In this document: positions 47,078-56,262 of the stretch, piece by piece
Layout: every line of letters begins with the position of its first letter
Numbering within the stretch: position 1 is the stretch's first letter
Source of the DNA: CAWBAT01 sp046331665
GTDB taxonomy: Bacteria; Acidobacteriota; Terriglobia; Versatilivoradales; Versatilivoraceae
Reading direction: 5' to 3'
Length of the DNA stretch: 64,000 nucleotides
NCBI GenBank assembly: GCA_046331665.1
Contig: JAXLQK010000016.1
Location: forward strand, 84,485-148,484
Program-made: the position numbers and the translations under genes
Notes under the pieces: generated by a model
Told to the model about the DNA's origin: nothing
What the model saw: only the letters and a program-made list of their open reading frames with translations
The model's database searches: none

Positions 47078-48496
47078 TCACCTCATCAGAATCAGATTCC
47101 CTTCCAGGTCCCGCCACTCCGTCGAGTTTCCAACTTTCTTTTGGGTGGCCAATTGTTCAAGGTAGAAGACCGTGGGCTCGAGAATGTGCTGGTTGTTCAA
47201 GAAGGGCTCGGTGTACTGGATGGCGCCGTATTTTACCTGCCCGATGTGATGTTTTTCCCCGACGTGGTTATTCCAATCCACTCCCTCCGTGAGAAATCCG
47301 TCACGACCATAATGATGTTTGGCAATGGCGCGCAGAATCGTCAGCCCGTCGAGTTCCAACTGGCGGCTTCGGGCCGCGTCTTTCGTGCGTAAATCCCGAG
47401 CCGCTTCAAACAAGGCGAGTGCCGCTTCCGCGTTCTCCCAAAGATAGGCCGTGTCCCAGGACGCCTCCATGTAGAGAAGTCCTTTAGTCGCGACTCCATT
47501 GCGGTCTTCGCGCATCTTGAAAGGCCCCAGGCCCGCCAGGCATTTGTCGTAAGCGAAGGCGCGGATGGCCGGGTCTCCGAGGACGTGTGAGACGGAAAGC
47601 AGGGTTCGAAACGCCACAGAGTAGGCTACATTTTCGTGCAAATCATAGGTGTCATGGTTGAGGCTGGCAAAGTGACCTCCGGCCTCCATGAAGGCTTGGC
47701 TACCTGCGCGAAGTTGGACGCGGTAATCTGCCAAGTGGCGCTCCGTGAGCGCTGCCTCGAGCTGAAGGATATAAAGACCATCGGCCGAAGACTGCCAGAA
47801 GGGATCTTCCTTGCCTTTTGGGGATTGACGGAACAATTGCCCGTCGGGAGAGGTGCGGCGCGGGAACCACCCATTGGGCGTTGGTTTTACATGTTCATGA
47901 ATCCACTCGGCGCAACGCCGCGCCGCATCGCGCATGCGAGTGGCCCGCGGGTCCTCCTGCAACGCATCCGCAAAGAGCAGTAGCTGGAATCCGATCTTGG
48001 CCATCGATCCGGGGCAGAACCAATCCGAACGATGCTTGTAGTTCAGGCAAAAATCTCCCGTCGTGGTTTCGCGGTAATTCCGGATAAAACCATCGGACCG
48101 GATGAATCCACAATCCAAAACGTGATCCAGAATCGCGATGGCGTCTTTCTGCCAGCGAGCGTTGCCAAGCCGCTCACCCAGCCGGTACAATTCCCAGGCT
48201 CCGCCCACGGCATTGGCAGCCCATCCGGGGCCCTCCAAATTCCCAAAGTCGTGCCAGCCCATAATCTCTCCCTCGGGATTGACAAAGCTGGAAATCGATA
48301 CGAGATGGCCGCAGCGACCGGGTTTTACCGTTTTCTCCAGCGTAAATCGGGCTGAATCACGCGCTGAGTCCGTGACTGTGTAAGCTGGATTTTCGGGAAT
48401 GTAGAAACTTTCGGGAGTCTCTTGGCCGCAAACCGCGGCTCCTCTATAAACAAGCGTGAACAAAAGCAGGAAGAAAATGCAGGTGATGAGCTTCAC
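47078..48496 (-). CDS. Secreted protein, probable six-hairpin (alpha/alpha)6 glycosidase-like fold
   Basis: A 472-residue protein with a clear signal peptide (CIFFLLLFTLVYRGAAVCG). The rest is mostly helical with repeated aromatic and Gly-Trp positions (GPGWAANAVGGAWELYRLGERL, SDWFCPGSMAKIGFQLL), as in the six-hairpin glycosidase-like superfamily. I could not place it in a named family. It lies convergent to the GMC pair and near a GH31 gene, which fits a carbohydrate role. Intact. Confidence 0.6.
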   Translation of the reverse strand: MKLITCIFFLLLFTLVYRGAAVCGQETPESFYIPENPAYTVTDSARDSARFTLEKTVKPGRCGHLVSISSFVNPEGEIMGWHDFGNLEGPGWAANAVGGAWELYRLGERLGNARWQKDAIAILDHVLDCGFIRSDGFIRNYRETTTGDFCLNYKHRSDWFCPGSMAKIGFQLLLFADALQEDPRATRMRDAARRCAEWIHEHVKPTPNGWFPRRTSPDGQLFRQSPKGKEDPFWQSSADGLYILQLEAALTERHLADYRVQLRAGSQAFMEAGGHFASLNHDTYDLHENVAYSVAFRTLLSVSHVLGDPAIRAFAYDKCLAGLGPFKMREDRNGVATKGLLYMEASWDTAYLWENAEAALALFEAARDLRTKDAARSRQLELDGLTILRAIAKHHYGRDGFLTEGVDWNNHVGEKHHIGQVKYGAIQYTEPFLNNQHILEPTVFYLEQLATQKKVGNSTEWRDLEGNLILMR

Positions 48497-48520
48497 GGTT
48501 CGCTGCGCGCTTCCTTTCGT

Positions 48521-48767
48521 CTAGCAGGTTGCTGAAAAACTCACTGTAGCGGCGGTCTATGACCGTCGTTTTCCTTCATGTATTTCCTGTAGCGGCGCTC
48601 TGTGAGCGTCGTCATTGGAAACGGGACGCCCTCGTCCCGCTTGAACAATTCGCCGCGAGGCGCGGCGTCTCCATCAAAATCTCGGCCAGCTTCCGCCTTT
48701 CGGCGGCCATAGACCGCCGCTACAGCTCCCGCTCTTAGGTCGACCGAGTACTTCAGCAACCTGCTAG
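48521..48767. repeat. Composite element with 16-bp perfect terminal inverted repeats
   Basis: CTAGCAGGTTGCTGAA at 48521-48536 and TTCAGCAACCTGCTAG at 48752-48767 are perfect inverted repeats. Inside are GTAG-footed CGGCGGTC/GACCGTCG (48546-48568), GTAG-footed CGGCGCTC/GAGCGTCG (48589-48611), a GGAA...CTCC-bounded pair with CGGGACG/CGTCCCG-type stems (48617-48672), and CGGCGGCC/AGACCGCCG with CTAC at 48701-48723. It has no gene. Copies of the tail alone occur at about 797 and 1236. It looks like a non-autonomous mobile element or a nested REP cluster. Confidence 0.75.
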
Positions 48768-49043
48768 ATTGGGACGAGACGGAAATCTGATTCTTAACCT
48801 TAAGCCTATTGAGGGGGATTTTTCAAAAAAGAAATTGCCGGAGACTGACGAGAATTCGATTGGCACCTGATTTTTCCATAGTAGAATGAATTTTTTGTTC
48901 AAGGGATTTCGGGGCGTAAGGGGGAGGGGGCTTCGAGCTGGTGAGCAACTTGCTCGGCCAGGCCGAACTTAGCCTCACCGGCCGCAGAAATGTCAACGCA
49001 AGGCATACCCTGCATCCTTCCAATGATTAGACAGGGAGAATCG

Positions 49044-51422
49044 ATGAACTTAAGCAAATCCTATTTGGTGGGAAGCAGAAGCCTGGTCTATTGCCTTGCA
49101 TTGGGGCTTTCGCTGTTGACTTGCAATCTATCTTTTTTGGCCCTCGAGAATACCAATTCCAAGACCCAGCCTCCCAAGACGAGTCCCCAGGATCCCGGCT
49201 GGCCTCGTGAAATAAAGAAGGATGGGGCCCGTCTCATCATGTATCAGCCGCAAATTGGTGAATGGAAAGAGTATCGGAGCCTTACGGCAGACATTGCATT
49301 TTCTCTGACCCCGGCTGGCGGACAACCGACTTTGGGAGTGGCGACGCTGGCGGCCAAGACAGTGGCCGATGTGGACCGGCGAATTGTCGTGATCCAGGAC
49401 ATCCAGGTCACGAACACGCGCTTCCCGTCACTGGCAGGAGAGGAGGAGAAGAAAATGGATCAACTGCTCCGTGAACTTCTACCAACTACTTCCGTCACGA
49501 TTTCTTTGGACCGCCTCATTGCCGGGATTCAGCGCAGTCGCGGAGGAGAGAAGCCTGTCGCGGTCAATATGGATCCCCCCATCATTTTTGTGAGCGAAGG
49601 TCCGGCGATCTTACTGCTGGTCGATGGCGAACCAGCGCGAGCGCCCATTGAAAAAACGGAACTAGAGTTCATCGTCAATACCAATTGGGATTTGTTCTAT
49701 GACAAACCCAGTAAACACTATTTTCTGGTAGACCAGGCGATTTGGATGTCAGCAGCAGCGTTGGAAGGGCCGTGGGAGGTGACCGGAAAGCTTCCCGCCG
49801 ACTTCTCGAAGTTGCCGGCAACGGACAACTGGGCTGACGTCAGGAAAACGATCCCTCCCACGGTATCGCCTTCGATCAGAGGACCGAAGGTTTTCTACAG
49901 CAGTAAACCGGCAGAACTCATCCTCTTCAACGGCAAGCCGGCTTATGCTCCAATTGCCGGGACACAGCTTGCCTACGCCAGCAATACCGAAAGTGATATT
50001 TTTGTAGATCATCAGGATGGCGCGATCTATTTCCTGACGTCGGGCCGCTGGTTCCGCGCCAAGTCTCTGCAAGGCCCGTGGACCTATGCGGGGGACAACT
50101 TGCCTTCTGACTTTGCCAAGATTCCCCCCGATGGTGCTCGGTCTCATGTGCTTGCCTCAGTCCCGGGCACGCAGGAAGCGCAGGACGCCGTGCTTCTCGC
50201 CCAGCTCCCGACGACAGCCGTCATCAATCGGGCCGAGGCGGAAGCCATGGTGAAAGTCACCTACGATGGCAATCCTGAATTCAAGCCCATCGAAAATACC
50301 ACTCTACAATATGCCGTCAATACTCCGGAGAAGGTTATCCGCGACGGGGATCTGTACTACCTCTGTTTTCAGGGGGCGTGGTTCACGTCCAAAACCCCTC
50401 AGGGACCGTGGAAGGCCGCCGATTCTGTTCCCAAGGAGATCTACACAATTCCTCCCAGCTCCCCCGTCTACAATGTGACTTACGTGACGATCTCCGATCC
50501 GACGCCAACGACGGTGGTGTACAGTTATACGGCTGGCTATACAGGGATGTATGTGGTGGGTACTTCGGTTGGTCTTACGGTCGCTTATGGGACCGGCTAT
50601 TACTACCCTCCTTATTATTACTGGGGACCTTATCCTTATCCAATTTATCGCCCCTATCCCTACACCTATGGCGTGCACGCCGTTTACAACCCGTACACGG
50701 GGGGATATCACGTGGGCCATGCGGTCTACGGCCCTTATGGAGCTGCCGGGGGCTCGGCATGGTATAACCCGGCCACGGGACGTTACGGTCGTTCGGCAAC
50801 AGTTCAGACGCCTTATGGAGGACGAACGGTAGCCGGTGCTTATAATCCCTGGACGGGTGGCTACGGCGCAACGCGGCAGGGGCATAACGCTTACGCCCAG
50901 TGGGGGAGTTCGGCGGTTGTTCGCGGCGACGATTGGGCGCGCACAGGCCATGTCACGACTTCGCGAGGCACGGTAGCCGGTATCAATTCCTCCCAGGGAT
51001 CGGGCGTTATCGCGCGAGGTTCAGGCGGAGGGTTCGTCGCTGGCGGTTCTGGCAATAACGTCTATGCCGGCAAGGACGGAAACATCTATAAGAAGGATTC
51101 CAGCGGCAGCTGGCAGAAATACAATAATGGCAGTTGGAACACGGTCGACACCTCGGCTGCGAGACAACAGGCCCAGCAGAAAGCCCAAAATTCCGGGGTG
51201 ACGCGAGACTCGCTGTCCCAGAATGCTCAGTCAAGGACATCACAAACCTCTTCCCGGCCCAGCAGCGTCTCCTCCGATACCATGAGCGGGTTGAATCGCG
51301 AGGCCAGCGCGCGACAGCGCGGAGAGCAGCAAGTCAATCGCCAGCAGCAATGGAACCGAAGCAGCAGCATGTCCCGCCCAAGCGGAGGGTATTCCAGAGC
51401 GGGCGGAGGCCGCCGCCGGTAG
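49044..51422 (+). CDS. Large secreted repeat-rich protein with Tyr/Gly-rich C-terminus
   Basis: A 792-residue protein. ATG at 49044 follows a GGGAG site and starts a signal peptide (SLVYCLALGLSLLTCNLSFLA). Residues about 180-480 contain three related repeats of about 100 residues, each with an x-P-I-x-x-T-x-L-x-Y/F-x-x-N-T core and a F/Y-x-x-W-x-S/A-x-x-x-x-G-P-W pattern. The C-terminal third is Tyr/Pro/Gly-rich, then Ser/Gln/Arg-rich and probably disordered. It resembles proteins loosely annotated as carbohydrate-binding, but I do not see a catalytic motif. Role unknown; envelope structure is likely. Confidence 0.65.
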   Translation: MNLSKSYLVGSRSLVYCLALGLSLLTCNLSFLALENTNSKTQPPKTSPQDPGWPREIKKDGARLIMYQPQIGEWKEYRSLTADIAFSLTPAGGQPTLGVATLAAKTVADVDRRIVVIQDIQVTNTRFPSLAGEEEKKMDQLLRELLPTTSVTISLDRLIAGIQRSRGGEKPVAVNMDPPIIFVSEGPAILLLVDGEPARAPIEKTELEFIVNTNWDLFYDKPSKHYFLVDQAIWMSAAALEGPWEVTGKLPADFSKLPATDNWADVRKTIPPTVSPSIRGPKVFYSSKPAELILFNGKPAYAPIAGTQLAYASNTESDIFVDHQDGAIYFLTSGRWFRAKSLQGPWTYAGDNLPSDFAKIPPDGARSHVLASVPGTQEAQDAVLLAQLPTTAVINRAEAEAMVKVTYDGNPEFKPIENTTLQYAVNTPEKVIRDGDLYYLCFQGAWFTSKTPQGPWKAADSVPKEIYTIPPSSPVYNVTYVTISDPTPTTVVYSYTAGYTGMYVVGTSVGLTVAYGTGYYYPPYYYWGPYPYPIYRPYPYTYGVHAVYNPYTGGYHVGHAVYGPYGAAGGSAWYNPATGRYGRSATVQTPYGGRTVAGAYNPWTGGYGATRQGHNAYAQWGSSAVVRGDDWARTGHVTTSRGTVAGINSSQGSGVIARGSGGGFVAGGSGNNVYAGKDGNIYKKDSSGSWQKYNNGSWNTVDTSAARQQAQQKAQNSGVTRDSLSQNAQSRTSQTSSRPSSVSSDTMSGLNREASARQRGEQQVNRQQQWNRSSSMSRPSGGYSRAGGGRRR

Positions 51423-51571
51423 GAGTGGCACTGGAGAGGATGCAGAGAATGCCCCTCTGTCTGCCTAAAAGCAGAGTTCTCCGTTAGGGGCCAAACTCAA
51501 GAGCCAGGGAACCACGGGCAGCAGGAGGCATAGCGAAGGATATTTGAAGTCGTTTTCAAAAGGAGAAAATC

Positions 51572-52111
51572 ATGAAGCCTTTAAGGATTCTTTGGACTGC
51601 ACTTTTCATCCTGCTTCTCCCGATCCTGGCCCTGGGCCAGAAAGTGACTGTTGATTTCGAGAAAGAGGTGAATTTTTCCAAGTTCAAGACCTATTCATGG
51701 GGTCGTGGAACTCCGGTTCCCAATCCGATGATGGATCAGCGGGTTGTGGCGGGGATCGAAGCCCAATTGGCGGCTAAGGGGTTGCAAAAGGTAGCTGACA
51801 ACGCCGATTTGGAAGTGTTTTACCACGCGGCGGTCGGTAAACAGACCCAATTGAATACCACGAATATGGGTGGATGGGGTTATGGCTGGGGTCGCTACGG
51901 TGCGGGAATGGGAACCGCCGTGACCACGGTGCAGAATATCCCAACCGGAGAATTGATCGTCGATGTCGGAGATATTCAAGCAAAGAAGTTCATCTGGCGC
52001 GGGACTGCCAGAGATACACTGAGTGACAAGCCCGAAAAGAATCAGAAAAAGCTCGAAAAAGCCCTGACGAAAATGTTTCAAAAATTCCCTCCACCCCCCG
52101 GAAAGAAATAG
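51572..52111 (+). CDS. DUF4136 family secreted protein
   Basis: A 179-residue exported protein with a signal peptide (FILLLPILALGQ). The body fits DUF4136, with VTVDFEKEVNFSKFKTYSW at the start and the GELIVDVGDIQAKKFIWRGTARDTL segment near the C-terminus. It follows the large repeat protein by 150 nt on the same strand and may be co-expressed. Outer-membrane or periplasmic location is inferred; function unknown. Confidence 0.8.
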   Translation: MKPLRILWTALFILLLPILALGQKVTVDFEKEVNFSKFKTYSWGRGTPVPNPMMDQRVVAGIEAQLAAKGLQKVADNADLEVFYHAAVGKQTQLNTTNMGGWGYGWGRYGAGMGTAVTTVQNIPTGELIVDVGDIQAKKFIWRGTARDTLSDKPEKNQKKLEKALTKMFQKFPPPPGKK

Positions 52112-52382
52112 GGATTTCAAGCTGTACAGGCCGCCGTTGGTATCCTGCATGAGGCCGGAATTGGCAACAGGGTTCAGCAGGGGGATGAGATTGCCAGCCT
52201 GAAGCTCCTGGGAACACTTCCCAAGATTCATCCCTCGTCTTCACAAAGCACCATCACCGGGACGCGGAACCGTAATTTTCTGCTGTAGAGTGAAAACTTC
52301 TAGATTGAATTTCTTGCCGGCGCCGGAAAGTGTTCGTGCCCATGGTCACGCCGCTCCAACGTCGACGATAAGGAGAAACTCC

Positions 52383-54113
52383 ATGGATTTAACTTGTGCT
52401 CTCTCCGTGCTGAGACGGTCACTGTGGATTTGTGGGACGGTATCCCTCGTTTTGGCGGTGGCTTTCATGCCAGCCTTGAAGCTGAAAGGGGAAGATTCTT
52501 CGCCCCAAGTCCTCGATCTGTCGCTCTTGGTCGCACCAGACCGGCCGGGCACCTGGCCCGGCGGATTTCCCTATTTCCAGATCAACCATTATCTGCAATT
52601 AGGTCCAACGAGTGCCTACAACAGCGACATTCTTTCCATCGACGGAAATACGGGAACCCAGTTGGATGTTCCTCCTCACTCAGTTCCCAGGCCTTCTCTC
52701 CTCCAGCCCAACGGTTACCCATCCGGATTCATGTTTGTGGATCGGGTGCCAGCCTGGCAGTTTACCGGGGAGGCCTGCGTCATCGATGTGCGTGAGCTGT
52801 TGGACAAGAGCGCGAAAGGTGTCAGCAGTTTGATCATGAAAGAACACATCCTGGAATGGGAAAAAAATCATCGCCCGTTGGGGCCTGGCGATGTAGTTCT
52901 TTTTCGCAGTGACTACAGTGACAAATATTATCTTCAGGGGCTGGCCGGCCGTCGCTATGTGGCGGATCCATTGGAAGGGAAGAGCCCGGGATGGCCTGAC
53001 CCGCATCCGGAGACAATGGAATATCTGGCCAGTCGGGGTGTCAAAACCTTGGGAACCGATAGTGCCAGCATGGGGCCCATCCCCGAATTTGCCGAACCTA
53101 CCCATATGGCGGGACTGAAGCACGGCATGATTTGGACGGAGGGAGCAACGAACTTGGGATCGCTTCCCGCCGTGGGAGCGTTCTATTGCACCTTAAGCCC
53201 CAAGCAGGCGGCGGTAGCCACTTCTGAAGCGCGCGCCCTGGCCGTGGTGGGAAATCCCTTGGCGCAACAGCTCATCGATTCGGCGCGCAAGAAAAACGTG
53301 GTGGACCTTTCCATGACCCTGGCCGACAATCTGCCGGTTTGGTGGCCCGGTTCCGGAATCGGTCGTCATCGCCAGCCTTACCTGACTACGAACTTTTCCT
53401 ATAATCCGGTCACGGAACTCTACCAGCAGACTCACAGTATGGATAGCCACACGGGGACTCATTTGGTTCCCCCTTCCTATGCTCTTCCCGCCGGAGAATT
53501 CGATCGCCGCAATTACTCTGCGGAAGTGCAACAATGGCTGAGTGCCTATGAGAAACGATATGGCCCGCGAGGGACAAGCCAGGTCACCACGGAGCAAGTT
53601 CCCCTCTCTCAGACTTGTGGTTGGCTGCGCTTGATCGACGTGCGATACCTGGCCGGCAAAACCGACCGATCTCACTGGCCGCAATCTCCCGAGATTACCG
53701 TGGAAGATATCCAGCAATTTGAATTAAAACAAGGAAGCTTGAATCCCAACGACATTGTGGTTTTTTACACGCAATTCAGCGACAAGTGCAACCAGCCTCT
53801 TCCCGGAGGCTCGGTCTGTATGGCCGATCCGCTCAACGGCAAATCCGAGGGATGGCCGGCGCCTGGCCCTGATGCCATCCAGTACTTGGCCAAGAAAGGA
53901 ATTCGTTGTGTTGGCACCGACGGGCCGGCTCTTGGAGGCACCGACCCCCAGAAAGCCTTGATGACCTATTGGGCTCTCGGTTCTCACGGGATGGTAGGAG
54001 TTGAATACTTGATGAATTTGAGTCAAATCCCGGGGAAGGCCTATTTCTTGTTTGCCGCCGCGAAGATTGCCAATTGTCATGGAGGACCCGGCAGGGCGAT
54101 CGCGTTGTATTAG
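52383..54113 (+). CDS. Secreted double-domain cyclase-family protein
   Basis: A 576-residue protein. ATG at 52383 is 8 nt after AGGAGA and starts a signal peptide. It contains two cyclase (kynurenine-formamidase-like) domains. The family metal motif is HxGTHxDxPxH. Domain 1 has it as NTGTQLDVPPH (residues 89-99), keeping the aspartate and last histidine but losing the first two. Domain 2 has HTGTHLVPPSY (356-366), keeping the first two histidines but losing the aspartate and last histidine. GDVVLFRSDY and NDIVVFYTQF are family segments in each. The hydrolase role is inferred from the family; whether either site is active is unclear. Confidence 0.82.
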   Translation: MDLTCALSVLRRSLWICGTVSLVLAVAFMPALKLKGEDSSPQVLDLSLLVAPDRPGTWPGGFPYFQINHYLQLGPTSAYNSDILSIDGNTGTQLDVPPHSVPRPSLLQPNGYPSGFMFVDRVPAWQFTGEACVIDVRELLDKSAKGVSSLIMKEHILEWEKNHRPLGPGDVVLFRSDYSDKYYLQGLAGRRYVADPLEGKSPGWPDPHPETMEYLASRGVKTLGTDSASMGPIPEFAEPTHMAGLKHGMIWTEGATNLGSLPAVGAFYCTLSPKQAAVATSEARALAVVGNPLAQQLIDSARKKNVVDLSMTLADNLPVWWPGSGIGRHRQPYLTTNFSYNPVTELYQQTHSMDSHTGTHLVPPSYALPAGEFDRRNYSAEVQQWLSAYEKRYGPRGTSQVTTEQVPLSQTCGWLRLIDVRYLAGKTDRSHWPQSPEITVEDIQQFELKQGSLNPNDIVVFYTQFSDKCNQPLPGGSVCMADPLNGKSEGWPAPGPDAIQYLAKKGIRCVGTDGPALGGTDPQKALMTYWALGSHGMVGVEYLMNLSQIPGKAYFLFAAAKIANCHGGPGRAIALY

Positions 54114-54134
54114 TTCGAACAGATTCATGCAATA

Positions 54135-54367
54135 TGGAGTGCGGGAGCGTGGGAGTGTCCCTCCCTGCTCCCGCTTTTGAGGATGCCAGCTTGCTGGCAT
54201 CAGCACAAGCGTGGGATTCGGCGGATTGGAGACGGGACGCCCTCGTCCCGCTTGAACAACTCGCCGCGAGGGCGCGGCGTCTCCAGTTGTAGCCGCGCTC
54301 TATGAGTGTCGATGGGGCGTGAAGAAACGAGCGACGTGGGATTCGGCGGTCACAGACCGCCGCTACA
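54135..54367. repeat. REP cluster D
   Basis: GGAG at 54136-54139 starts a GCGGGAGC/GCTCCCGC hairpin, followed by GATGCCAGC/GCTGGCATC at 54182-54201. An inverted GGAG...CTCC pair lies at 54228-54284 with a CGGGACG/CGTCCCG stem. A GTAG-footed unit at 54288-54312 is degenerate, and CGGCGGTC/GACCGCCG with CTAC is at 54345-54365. The units are the same classes as in the other clusters. The rest of the gap to 54528 shows no gene. Confidence 0.82.
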
Positions 54368-54528
54368 GAATTAGCCGCTAGCGAGCAAGTTTAGGGTTTG
54401 ATATTCCCCTCGTGGGGGGCTCAGGGCGGGTTCATGAACTCCCCTCCTGATCCAAATGGGGAGTATGGTGATGAGTTCTAAGATTCCCCTCCTCTATGGG
54501 GACTAATTCGCAGGAATCAGATTAGGGA

Positions 54529-55851
54529 GTGTCGGTGCCCAATTTATCGCTCGAAGAGAGCCTTCATTCGCAGGAGCATCTACGTGAGAGTGCCCGAAAG
54601 AAAATCTTTCGGCGCATCGTCCCTTTTGTCTTTGTCCTCTATATTGTTGCCTATTTGGATCGGGCCAACGTCGCTTTTGCCAAGCTGGTGATGGCCAAAG
54701 ATCTGGGCTTTTCCGAATCTGTCTATGGCCTCGGGGCGGGCATTTTCTTCATTGGGTATTTATTATTGGAGATCCCGGGAGGCATTGCAGTAGAACGCTG
54801 GAGCGCCAAGCTATGGTTCGTAAGGATTCTCATTACCTGGGGGATTTGCACAATTCTAGTGGGGCTTGTTCACACCGCTACGCAATTCTATGTTACCCGG
54901 ACTCTACTGGGGATCGCCGAAGGGGGATTTTTTCCTGGCGTCGTCGTTTATTTGAGCCACTGGTTTCTCAAGAATGATCGAGCCAAAGCCATGGCCGGAT
55001 TCACCATGGCGGCTCCAGCCTCACTGCTCCTCGGGGCGCCGCTTTCGGCATACATCATGAAGCTACATTGGCTGGACCTTCCGGGCTGGCGCTGGGTTTT
55101 CATTCTCGAAGGACTGCCTGCCATCCTTTGCGGCTTGGTGACGATCTTTTACATGACCGATCGCCCCCGCCAAGCCTCCTGGCTTAGCCCGGAAGAGCGA
55201 AATTGGATTTCTTCGGAGTTGGAAAAGGAAAAGCAACAACAGACCACCAGCAGGCATATGAGTTTCTTGGAAGGACTCCGTCAGCGAAATGTCCTGCTGA
55301 TGGGACTCATTACCTTTTTCGGGAACATCGGAATCTTTGCCTTCGTTCTTTGGCTGCCCAGCACCATCAAGGAATACTCAGGACTCTCCGTTTTCCATTC
55401 CACAGTGCTATCCGCCTTGCCCTACGCCTGCGCCATGGTTTCTATCCTGTTGTTTGCGCGCTCATCCGACCGGACAGGAAAACGGAGACTGCATACAGCA
55501 GTCCCCTTTGCGCTTGCTGGAACTTTCTTCTTGTTGAGTGTCATTCCTGGAGTGCCATTCCCAATTTCCTTTTTCCTGCTCTGCCTTACCGGAGCCACCT
55601 CGTTTTCCTGGGGAGTCACCTTTTGGATATTGCCGAGCATGATTCTCGGGCCATCTGCCGCCGCCGCCACCGGCCTGATCAATATTTTTAGCGCTCTTGG
55701 TTCCTTCCTGGGCCCCTTCATCGTCGGGAATCTTTTCGACATGGGATTCTCCTACCGCACCATTGTCATCTTTCTTTCCTGCTGCTTCTTCATGAGCTCC
55801 ATGCTCGTCGGGTTGATCAAGATGAGAGATGGGCTTCCTGGCAAGCAATAA
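54529..55851 (+). CDS. MFS transporter, anion:cation symporter type
   Basis: A 440-residue major-facilitator protein with about twelve helices. The start is a GTG at 54529. The loop between helices 1 and 2 starts with YLDRANVAFAK, and TLLGIAEGGFFPGVVVYLSHWF on helix 5 is the hallmark of the ACS family (tartrate, phthalate, galactonate). The substrate is probably an organic acid. It lies downstream of the double cyclase but is separated by a repeat cluster, so co-regulation is not shown. Confidence 0.87.
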   Translation: MSVPNLSLEESLHSQEHLRESARKKIFRRIVPFVFVLYIVAYLDRANVAFAKLVMAKDLGFSESVYGLGAGIFFIGYLLLEIPGGIAVERWSAKLWFVRILITWGICTILVGLVHTATQFYVTRTLLGIAEGGFFPGVVVYLSHWFLKNDRAKAMAGFTMAAPASLLLGAPLSAYIMKLHWLDLPGWRWVFILEGLPAILCGLVTIFYMTDRPRQASWLSPEERNWISSELEKEKQQQTTSRHMSFLEGLRQRNVLLMGLITFFGNIGIFAFVLWLPSTIKEYSGLSVFHSTVLSALPYACAMVSILLFARSSDRTGKRRLHTAVPFALAGTFFLLSVIPGVPFPISFFLLCLTGATSFSWGVTFWILPSMILGPSAAAATGLINIFSALGSFLGPFIVGNLFDMGFSYRTIVIFLSCCFFMSSMLVGLIKMRDGLPGKQ

Positions 55852-56069
55852 TCGGCTCCAAAGTCAACGGGTATTTGGAACAAAAAATGGCTCCCTGCTC
55901 CGACGAAAATTACAGATATAGGTAAGGCTTTCCATCAGTTAAATTCTTATTTATGAATAACCTGCTGGTTTTGTCCCGACTCAATGGAAAATTTTTTCCG
56001 CCCCTGATTTTTTCCGAGCGAAGCGTTGGTGTGAGTGAGGGAGTAGGTTATCATTAAGAGTCAGATTCT

Positions 56070-56154
56070 GGACCTCCAATCGCGGGCCTTTCACCGGTAA
56101 ATTATGAACGAAAATCCCGCAATTGCCGGAAAAAGATTGGCAATCACGGCTACC
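56070..56154. repeat. Diverged, truncated inverted copy of the paired hairpin
   Basis: Read on the minus strand this matches the first hairpin and middle of the elements at 600-707 and 44340-44452: GTAG foot at 56150-56153, a degenerate ATTGCC/GGCAAT stem, then CGGTGAAAGGCCCGCGATTG. The second hairpin's outer arm is missing. The neighbouring stretches 55852-56069 and 56155-56262 have no recognised feature. Confidence 0.7.
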
Positions 56155-56262
56155 CTTGACGCCTTTTTGTGAATTCCGCGAGACAGCAGAAACGTTGGAT
56201 GCAGTAAAGAGAATAGGCAGCATGCCAGGTTTGATAACGCCCATCAGAGGGAAGACTCGATC

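Noticed and set aside
48521..48767. Insertion sequence
   Set aside because: The ends are perfect inverted repeats, but the 247-nt interior has no transposase gene.
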